Positions 1-5,195 of a stretch of 5,195 bases of DNA are shown here, piece by piece (position 1 is the stretch's first letter; each line of letters starts with the position of its first letter). A program made the translations under genes and the position numbers. The stretch is from contig CAILKC010000781.1 of the NCBI GenBank assembly GCA_903834675.1, positions 1-5,195 on the forward strand. The letters are read 5' to 3'. Source of the DNA: an uncultured Victivallales bacterium (GTDB lineage: Bacteria > Verrucomicrobiota > Lentisphaeria > Oligosphaerales > JAFGRS01). Under the pieces are notes generated by a model. That model had not been told where the DNA came from. It did not search any database and saw only the letters and a list, made by a program, of their open reading frames with translations.

Positions 1-180
1 GGCACGGTGACCTTCAAGAACGGGGCCACTACCCTCGGCAGCGGGACGGTGACGGCGGGCGTTGCGACGTTCGCCACCAGCGGCCTGAGCGCGGGCGACC
101 ACAGTCTGACGGCGGAATACGGCGGCGATACCAACTACGCCGCCAGCACGAGCAGCGCGATCACGCAGACGGTCAATAAA
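1..180 (+). other. Ig-like domain, Big_3 type, C-terminal part
   Basis: Residues 1-60 begin with GTVTFKNGATTLGSG and continue through a VATFATSGLSAGDHSLTAEY segment to GDTNYAASTSSAITQTV. This is the usual second half of bacterial Ig-like domains of the Big_3/Big_3_5 kind: a GTVTF(K/Y)DG strand, an L-xx-G-xH-x-(L/I)-TAxY strand, then a Y-xxSxS-xxxxxTV closing strand. The first strands lie upstream of the window. It closely resembles the complete domain at 1102-1380, which carries the same GTVTFKxGA, TSGLSxGxHSLTA and YAASTSSA elements, so the two probably arose by duplication and now flank the four-repeat array. Such domains usually act as spacers in surface proteins. Confidence 0.8.
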
Positions 181-3100
181 GCCACCCCGAACGTGACCGC
201 CTGGCCGACGGCCAGCGCGATCAGCTACGGCCAGACGCTGGCCAGTTCTACGTTGAGCGATGGCGCCGCGACGCCGACCGGCAGTTTCGCCTGGACCACC
301 TCGACCACCGCGCCGGGAGTCGGCACGGCGGCGCAGGGTGTCACCTTTACGCCCGCCGACGCGACCAATTACAACAACACCACTGGCACCGCCAGCGTGA
401 CGGTCAACAAAGCGACGCCGACCGTGACCGCCTGGCCGACGGCCAGTGCGATCACCTACGGCCAGACCCTGGCCTCCTCCACGTTGAGCGGCGGCACCGC
501 CTCGGTAGACGGCGCTTTTGCCTGGACTACGCCGACCACCGCGCCCGGTGCGGGCACGGCTGCGCAAGGTGTGACCTTTACGCCCACGGACGCGACCCAT
601 TACAGCAGCGTGACGGGCAGCGCCAGCGTTACCGTCAACAAGGCCACTCCGAACGTGACCACCTGGCCCAGCGCCAGCAGCATCCCGGTCGGCCAGACCC
701 TGGCCAGTTCTACGTTGAGCGGCGGCTCCGCTTCCGTGGCGGGCAGCTTCGCCTGGACCACGCCGACCACCGCGCCGGCGGTCGGCACGGCTTCGCAAGG
801 TGTGACCTTTACGCCCACGGACGCGACCCATTACAGCAGCGTGACGGGCAGCGCCAGCGTTACCGTCAACAAGGCCACTCCGAACGTGACCACCTGGCCC
901 ACGGCCACGGCGATCAGCTACGGCCAGACCCTGGCCAGTTCTACGCTGAGCGGCGGCTCCGCTTCCGTGGCGGGCAGCTTCGCCTGGACCACGCCGACCA
1001 CCGCGCCTGGGCTCGGCACGGCTTCGCAAAGCGTGACCTTCACGCCCACGGTCACGGCCAACTACAACAGCGTGACGGGCAGCGCCAGCGTGACGGTCAA
1101 GGCGACGACGACGACGGCGCTGGCGTCCTCGCTCAATCCCTCGACCAGCGGCAGGAGCGTGACCTTCACGGCCACCGTCTCGCCGGGCACGGCCATGGGC
1201 ACGGTGACCTTCAAAGACGGGGCAGACGCTTTCGGCACGGGGACGGTGGCGGCCGGGGTTGCGACCTTCACCACCAGCGGCCTGAGCCCGGGCAGCCACA
1301 GTCTGACTGCGACCTACTCCGGCGCTGCCGACTACGCCGCCAGTACCAGCAGCGCCCTGACCCAGACGGTGCTTATCGGCCCCACCATCTACGACGCCAA
1401 CTGGATCAGCATGGGGGGATTGCCGGGTGTCGCCGGGGGGGATGTCCTCGCGGCGGTGGTGGACGGGTCTGGGAATCTCTACATTGGCGGAGACTTTGGG
1501 CGCGGCGCGGGCGGGGTGCCCAACACCGCGTACATTGCGAAATGGGACGGCAGCACCTGGTCCGCCCTCGGGACGGGGATGGATGACAGGGTCAATGCCC
1601 TGGCGGTGGCGCCGGACGGCACTCTCTACGCGGGCGGTTACTTCACCACCGCGGGCGGGGTGCCCAACACCGCGTACATTGCGAAATGGGACGGTAGCGC
1701 CTGGTCCGCCCTCGGGACGGGGACGGACAAGGAGGTCCTTGCCCTGGCAGTGTCCGGGACGACTCTTTACGCGGGTGGCAATTTTTCCTACGTCGAGGGC
1801 GACGTGTACGCCAGCCGCATCGCGAAATGGGAGGGCGGCGCCTGGTCCGCCCTCGGTTCGGGACTGAATGGGACCGTCACTGCCCTGGCGGTGACGTCGG
1901 AAGGCATCCTCTACGCGGGCGGGAGCTTCGGCGGTTTGGTTGCGAGATGGGACGGCAGCGCCTGGTCCGGGCTCAATCTCGGGGGGCTGAATGAGGAGGA
2001 GGGGATGGTCAATGCCCTGGCGGTGGCGTCCGACGGCACGCTCTACGCGGGCGGGAGCATCGCCGGTTGGGTTGCGAAATGGAACGGCAGCGCCTGGTCC
2101 GCCCTCGGGACGGGGCTGAATGGCCGGGCATATGCCCTGGCGGTGTCCGGGACGACCCTCTACGCCGGCGGTTACTTCACCACCGCGGGCGGGGCGAGCG
2201 CCAATTCCATTGCGAAATGGAACGGTACCGCCTGGTCCGCCCTCGGGACGGGGGTGGACGACACGGTCCGTGCCCTGGCGGTGTCCGGGACGACCCTCTA
2301 CGCCGGCGGTTCCTTCACCACCGCGGGCGACCTGAGCGTCGGTTACATCGCGACATGGAATGGCAGCGCCTGGTCCGCCCTCGGGACGGGGCTGAATGAC
2401 GAGGTCTCTGCCCTGGCGGTGGCGTCGGACGGCACTGTCTACGCCGCCGGTTCCTTCACCACCGCGGGCGGGGTAAGCGCCAATTACATCGCGACATGGA
2501 ACGGCAGCGCCTGGTCCGCCCTCGGGACGGGGCTGAATGGCCAGGTCAATGCCCTGGCGGTGTCCGGGACGACCCTCTACGCCGGCGGGGACTTCAACCG
2601 CGCGGGCGAGGTGGACGCCAATTACATCGCGAAATGGAACGGTACCGCCTGGTCCGCCCTCGGGACGGGGATGGATAACGTGGTCAGTGCCCTGGCGGTG
2701 GCGTCGGACGGCACTCTCTACGCGGGTGGTTGGTTCCTCAACGCGGGCGGGGAAAGCGCCAAGTTCATCGCGAAATGGGGCGGCAGCCCCGCTGCCTGGT
2801 CCGCCCTCGGGACGGATCCGGATTGCTTCGGACTGGATAGCGGTGTCCGTACCCTGGCGGTGTCCGGGACGACTCTCTACGCGGGCGGGCGCTTTGCCGG
2901 TGGGGTTGCGAAATGGGACGGCAACGCCTGGTCCGCCCTCGGTTCGGGGCTGGCTGGCGAGGTCTCTGCCCTGGCGCTGGGGGCGGACGGCACGCTCTAC
3001 GCGGGCGGTGGGTTCAGCAGCGCGGGCGGGTTGCCCAACACCGCGTACATCGCGAAATGGGGCGGCAGCCCCGCTGCCTGGTCCGCCCTCGGTTCGGGGG

Positions 3101-5195
3101 CGAATGACGCGGTTTTTGCCCTGAAGGTGGCGTCGGACGGCACTCTCTACGCGGGCGGTGGGTTCAGCAGCGCGGGCGGGTTGCCCAACACCGCGTACAT
3201 CGCGAAATGGGGCGGCAGCCCCGCGGCCTGGTCCGCCCTCGGAACGGAGCCGGATTACTCGGGGATGAATTCCTCTGTCTATGCCTTGGCGGTGGGCGGA
3301 ACCAACCTCTACGCCGGCGGTGCCTTCACTACGGCGGACGGTAAAGCCTCCGCCTGTGCCGCGTACACACAGTTGCCGGTGACCAGAGCCACCCCGACGG
3401 TGACCCCCTGGCCGACCGCCAGCGCCATCACCTATGGCCAGACGCTGGCCAGTTCCACCTTGAGCGGCGGGGCTGCCTCAATGGCGGGTTTCTTTGCTTT
3501 CACCTCGCCGTCCACGATGCCTTCCGCCGGGACTGCGGCACAGTCGGTCACGTTCACCCCCACCACCATCGCTTATACCGGAGTCGGTGCCGCTGCCGGC
3601 ACGGTGGCAGGGGCCGTCAACATCGGCCGCCAGTTCAAGGTCTCCGGGAGCAGCGTCACGGTGTTCGACCTGGGGGTGTTCGATTTCGGGGCCGACGGTC
3701 TCGTTGAAAGCCATACCGTGACCCTGTTCCGGATCACCGCCGGCGCCGGCGCCGCGAACTCCACCGTTGCGGCGGTCACGGGAGGATCGGTGTCGGTGCC
3801 GAGCGGCAGCGCCGCGCCGCTGGAGGGGAGCTTCCGCTTTGCTGCTCTGCCCGCGCCGGTGAGGCTTGCCCCCGGCGATTACACCATCATCGCCTACGGC
3901 CTCGACAAGGCGAAGGATCCCTACGGGGCAGCGGCCGGGCTGCCGAGTGACCCGGTGAGCGACATCGCCTATTGCCCGTACCAGTTCGTCGTGGCGGCAA
4001 GCCCCGCCTATCCCAACGGAGGCGAGGCCGGCAGCGCACGTTCCAGCGCGTCCTTCCGCTATCTCAACCCGGACTATTCCACCGCCAGCAGCACGGTGAG
4101 TGTGACGGTTGGCAAGGCGATTCCCAGCGTGACGGCCTGGCCGACCGCCAGCGCCATCACCCATGGCCAGACGCTGGCCGATTCCACCCTGAGCGGTGGT
4201 GAGGCTTCCATGGAGGGTTTCTTTGCTTTCACCTCGCCGGCCACCACGCCCTCCGCCGGGACTGCGGCACAGTCGGTTACGTTCACCCTCACCCACGCCC
4301 CCACCACCATCGCGTATACCGGAGTCGGTGCCGGTGCCGGCACGGCGCCAGGGACCCTCAACATCGGCCGCCAGTTCACCGTCTCCGGGAGCAGCGTCAC
4401 GGTGTCTGAACTGGGGGTGTTCGATTTCGATGCCGACGGTCTCGTTGAAAGCCATACCGTGACCCTGTTCCGGATCACCGCCGGCGTCGGCGCCGCGAAC
4501 TCCACCGTTGAGGCGGTCACGGGAGGATCGGTGTCGGTGCCGAGTGGCAGCGCCGCGCCGCTGGAGGGGAGTTTCCGCTTTGCTGCTCTGCCCGCGCCGG
4601 TGACGCTTGCCCCCGGCGATTACACCATCATCGCCTACGGCCTCAACGACACGGGGGATCCTTACGGGGACGGGGCCGGGCTGCCGAGTGCCCCGGTGGG
4701 CGACATCGACTATTGCCCGTACGAGTTCGTCGTGGCGGCAAGCCCCGCCTATCCCGACGGAGGCGGGGACGGCAACGCACTTTCCAGCGCATCCTTCCGC
4801 TATCTCAACCCGAACTTTTCAACCACCGCCACTGGCAGCGCCAGCGTCACCGTCAACAAGGTCACCCCGAGCGTGACCACCTGGCCCAGCGCCAGCAGCA
4901 TCCCGGTCGGCCAGACGCTGGCTGATTCCTCGCTGAGCGGCGGCGCCGCCTCGGTAGACGGAGCTTTTGCCTTCACCACGCCCGCCACCGCGCCTTTGGT
5001 CGGCACGGCCTCGCAAAGCGTGACCTTCACGCCCACCGACGCGACCCACTACAACAGCGTCACGGGCAGCGCCAGCGTGACGGTCACCGCGGTCTCCCGC
5101 AGGACGAGGCGAAGTGGCCCGTGGAGCGAGCTGACGACCTGGGACGACACGGTGCCCGTCACCGGCCAAGACGTGGTCATTCCGAGGGGCTTCAC
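1..5195 (+). CDS. Giant multidomain repeat protein (Ig/MBG-like repeats, beta-propeller, lectin-like inserts), partial at both ends
   Basis: Frame 1 is open across the whole window, 1731 codons without a stop, and every part translates into recognisable beta-rich repeats, so this is one gene entered and left in mid-coding sequence. Domain order by window residue: Big_3-type Ig-like (1-60, N-terminus missing), four Ig/MBG-like repeats (61-367), a second Big_3-type domain (368-460), a 14-motif propeller region (461-1128), two composite Ig-plus-lectin-like units (1130-1620), one Ig/MBG-like repeat (1621-1696), and the start of a G8-like or beta-helix-like domain (about 1697 on). Only four Cys are present and charged residues are few, which fits an extracellular protein. 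A signal peptide and any anchor (PEP-CTERM, T9SS tail, autotransporter barrel) would lie outside the window, so export route and location are inferred. Adhesion or polysaccharide contact is plausible but not shown. Internal ATG codons (for example 1411) are ordinary Met residues within domains, not starts. Confidence 0.94.
181..1101 (+). repeat. Four tandem 77-residue Ig/MBG-like repeats
   Basis: The units start at 181, 412, 643 and 874. The first three are exactly 231 bases long and the fourth is 228, having lost the Asn of the closing VTVNK. Each opens with ATPxVT(A/T)WP(T/S)A, followed by (Y/V)GQTLASSTLSxG, FAWTT, GTAxQxVTFTP, a (N/H)Y turn and a TGxASVTV closing strand. The layout recalls MBG-type and YGQTL/FTPTDxxNY Ig-like repeats common in large secreted bacterial proteins; the exact family is uncertain. 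Unit 3 differs at its front, with SASSIPVGQTL in place of TASAI(S/T)YGQTL. Units 2 and 3 share 108 identical bases (563-670 against 794-901), and units 3 and 4 share 86 bases with one difference (691-776 against 922-1007), a sign of recent copying. Likely role is an extended spacer. Confidence 0.85.
1102..1380 (+). other. Ig-like domain, Big_3 type, complete
   Basis: Residues 368-460 show a full domain. The first strands are TTTTALASSLNPSTSG and RSVTFTATVSPG, followed by MGTVTFKDGA, VATFTTSGLSPGSHSLTATY and a closing YAASTSSALTQTV. The NPSxxGxxVTFTATVSP opening is typical of Big_3/Big_3_5 Ig-like domains. It ends about seven residues before the first propeller strand, so it probably positions the propeller on the spacer stalk. 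It is a close relative of the partial domain at the window start. Confidence 0.83.
1381..3384 (+). other. Beta-propeller region of 14 LYAGG/AKWxGxxWSALG blades
   Basis: Residues 461-1128 repeat a pattern of V-x-ALAV-(A/S)-xDGT-LYAGG-xFTTAGG-xxxNxIAKWDGSAWSALGTG. LYAGG or a close variant begins at 1477 (LYIGG), 1624, 1765, 1909, 2041, 2158, 2296, 2437 (VYAAG), 2575, 2716, 2875, 2995, 3145 and 3307, spaced 117 to 162 bases. W-x-x-LG strands comprise an initial WISMGG (1402) plus thirteen WSALG-type copies. The region opens with a lone W strand and ends with an LYAGG strand and an AAYT strand in place of AKW, as expected if the last blade is completed by both termini. Fourteen blades could be two seven-bladed propellers, but no linker marks a midpoint. 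Similar repeats occur in secreted bacterial proteins and recall delta-60 repeats, but with WSALG in place of the usual ending. Ligand unknown; a contact or binding surface is inferred. Confidence 0.8.
2986..3242 (+). repeat. Near-identical tandem duplication of one propeller blade (150-base period)
   Basis: Bases 2986-3092 and 3136-3242 are almost the same, with only two differences seen by eye (cacg/cact near 2994/3144 and gct/gcg near 3076/3226). Both encode LYAGGGFSSAGGLPNTAYIA followed by KWGGSPAAWSALG. Elsewhere blades differ at many positions, so this looks like a recent in-frame duplication. The SPAAW variant, with two extra residues before the second Trp, also occurs once earlier at about 2770-2808, which may be the older source. 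Confidence 0.85.
3388..4116 (+). repeat. Composite repeat unit, copy 1: Ig/MBG-like repeat carrying an inserted lectin-like domain
   Basis: The unit is 729 bases (243 residues). It opens like the plain repeats, with ATPTVTPWPTASAITYGQTL, then ASSTLSGG, FFAFTSP and GTAAQSVTFTPT. Instead of going straight to the DATNY turn, the chain runs through a 167-residue foreign domain (3565-4065). It then resumes with NPDYSTASSTVSVTV, which aligns position by position with ATHYNSVTGSASVTV of the plain repeats. The host repeat is thus split in its last loop and restored on the far side. The second copy follows directly. Confidence 0.8.
3565..4065 (+). other. Inserted lectin-like extracellular domain, copy 1 (PEP-CTERM-associated type)
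   Basis: This is 167 residues. Core motifs in order are NIGRQFKVSGSSVTV, LGVFDFGADGLVESHTVTLF, PLEGSFRFAALPAPVRL, APGDYTIIAYG and SPAYPNGG ending in SFRYL. The pattern (a starting F-x-V, then LG-x-F-D, DGL-xxSH-xVxLF, PLxGxFRxxxL, LxxGxYxI) resembles a beta-sandwich domain often seen alone in PEP-CTERM exported proteins and distantly recalls DUF4082; the family assignment is from memory of the pattern, not a search. The calcium-loop-like DxDxDG seen in copy 2 is broken here: Gly replaces the middle Asp in DFGADG. It carries one Cys, in CPYQF. By eye it differs from copy 2 at about 27 of 167 positions with no gaps. Confidence 0.65.
4117..4860 (+). repeat. Composite repeat unit, copy 2: Ig/MBG-like repeat carrying an inserted lectin-like domain
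   Basis: The unit is 744 bases (248 residues), following copy 1 without a linker. The front half has AIPSVTAWPTASAITHGQTL, with His replacing the usual Tyr of YGQTL, then ADSTLSGG and FFAFTSP. It is longer than copy 1 by five residues: four (LTHA) just before the insert and one in the closing strand STTATGSASVTVNK. The inserted domain is exactly the same length in both copies. Long identical DNA runs, for example 3691-3745 against 4432-4486 (55 bases), show direct tandem duplication of the whole composite unit. Confidence 0.8.
4306..4806 (+). other. Inserted lectin-like extracellular domain, copy 2
   Basis: This is 167 residues with the same motif order as copy 1: NIGRQFTVSGSSVTV, LGVFDFDADGLVESHTVTLF, PLEGSFRFAALPAPVTL, APGDYTIIAYG, SPAYPDGG and SFRYL. 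Here the acidic loop is intact as D-F-D-A-D-G (4426-4443), a DxDxDG pattern used for calcium binding in several unrelated extracellular folds. Acidic residues also replace neutral or basic ones late in the domain (GDPYGDGAG against KDPYGAAAG, DIDYCPYEF against DIAYCPYQF), so this copy is more acidic. Calcium or carbohydrate binding is inference only. Confidence 0.65.
4861..5088 (+). repeat. Plain Ig/MBG-like repeat after the composite units
   Basis: Residues 1621-1696 give a complete repeat without an insert: VTPSVTTWPSASSIPVGQTL, ADSSLSGGAASVDGAFAFTT, GTASQSVTFTPTDATHY and NSVTGSASVTV. Its segments match different members of the first array about 4 kb upstream: the SASSIPVGQTL front matches unit 3 (identical DNA over about 40 bases, 658-698 against 4876-4916), the ASVDGAFA middle matches unit 2, and the GTASQSVTFTPT and YNSVTGSASVTV parts match unit 4. 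The closing Asn-Lys is replaced by Thr-Ala, leading into an Arg-rich linker. Confidence 0.85.
5089..5195 (+). other. Arg-rich linker and start of a G8-like or beta-helix-like domain, cut by the window end
   Basis: After the last repeat the chain reads AVSRRTRRSG, the densest basic patch in the window (four Arg in six residues). It then reads GPWSELTTWDDTVPVTG followed by QDVVIPRGF. The spacing S-G-x-W-S-xxx-TW, then P-xxGxDVVIP-xG, is the familiar opening of G8-type and related right-handed beta-helix domains of secreted proteins, in which a W-x(6)-W pair precedes P-xxGDxVxIP. Only about 30 residues are visible, so the identity is tentative. The frame continues unbroken. Confidence 0.5.

Noticed and set aside
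181..1101. Regular direct repeats considered as a CRISPR array or satellite DNA
   Set aside because: The period is a multiple of three (231 bases), the repeats are full protein domains without unique spacers, and the divergence respects the reading frame.
1427..1867. Out-of-frame + strand open frame of 146 codons
   Set aside because: It overlaps the propeller in another frame. The Pro/Arg-rich repeated product comes from reading the blade repeats out of frame.
2537..3124. Out-of-frame + strand open frame of 195 codons, and the shorter ones at 2067-2399, 2120-2335, 2496-2678 and 2913-3107
   Set aside because: Same explanation: frame-shifted readings of AKWxGxxWSALG repeats, with compositions unlike real proteins and no start context.
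1381..3384. Kelch, WD40 or classic delta-60 repeat assignment for the propeller
   Set aside because: No WD dipeptide at blade ends, no Kelch GG-xxxxY-W spacing, and the delta-60 ending (G-xLDxxF) is replaced by WSALG. A propeller is still the best reading, but no named family is claimed.
3382..3390. Possible gene boundary between the propeller and the next repeats
   Set aside because: The frame passes through without a stop, there is no ribosome binding site followed by a start, and the repeat type resumes directly after a short linker (QLPVTR).
3478..4455. Antisense open frame of 325 codons with internal repetition
   Set aside because: It lies opposite the duplicated composite units. Its repetition mirrors the duplication, its translation is Gly/Arg/Ala-rich with no recognisable domain, and high GC makes long antisense frames common. 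The + strand frame 1 product explains the same bases well.
4074..4520. Antisense open frame of 148 codons, and similar minus-strand frames at 600-818, 1062-1274 and 4800-5036
   Set aside because: All are shadows of the beta repeats; their VTVTLALPV-like endings recur simply because the + strand TGSASVTV coding repeats.

Overview
The whole window lies inside one giant protein-coding gene on the + strand. Reading frame 1 (codons starting at base 1) runs from the first base to the last, 1731 complete codons plus two bases, with no stop. Neither the start codon nor the stop codon is inside the window. The translation is repetitive, rich in Gly, Ala, Ser and Thr, and very poor in Lys, Arg and Cys. 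This is the look of an exported, surface-attached or secreted multidomain bacterial protein. No RNA gene, mobile element, CRISPR array, promoter or terminator is visible, and no stretch lacks coding sequence.

Layout, using window residue = (base+2)/3: (1) bases 1-180, the C-terminal part of an Ig-like domain of the Big_3 type; (2) 181-1101, four tandem 77-residue Ig/MBG-like beta repeats, with opening motif VTAWPTASAIxYGQTL and closing motif NYxxxTGxASVTVNK; (3) 1102-1380, a second Big_3-type Ig-like domain; (4) 1381-3384, a beta-propeller region with 14 copies of an LYAGG motif and 14 W-x-x-(L/M)-(G/N)-type strands; (5) 3388-4116 and 4117-4860, two tandem copies of a composite unit in which a 167-residue lectin-like domain sits inside one Ig/MBG-like repeat; (6) 4861-5088, one more plain Ig/MBG-like repeat; (7) 5089-5195, an Arg-rich linker and the beginning of a G8-like or beta-helix-like domain, cut by the window end.

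The domains form one chain: stiff beta-sandwich spacers alternate with broader modules (propeller, lectin-like) that are the likely ligand- or surface-contacting parts. That division of labour is inference. No catalytic residues were recognised.

The DNA is strongly GC-rich with G or C at most third codon positions. High GC, the YGQTL/FTPTDATNY repeat type, the AKWDGSAWSALG propeller repeat and a PEP-CTERM-style domain together suggest a Verrucomicrobiota-like environmental bacterium (for example the Opitutaceae side), or another phylum with PEP-CTERM-style secreted proteins. This assignment is tentative. The most interesting features are the nested and duplicated domain at 3388-4860, the 14-blade count, and evidence at the DNA level that the repeats are still being copied and shuffled.
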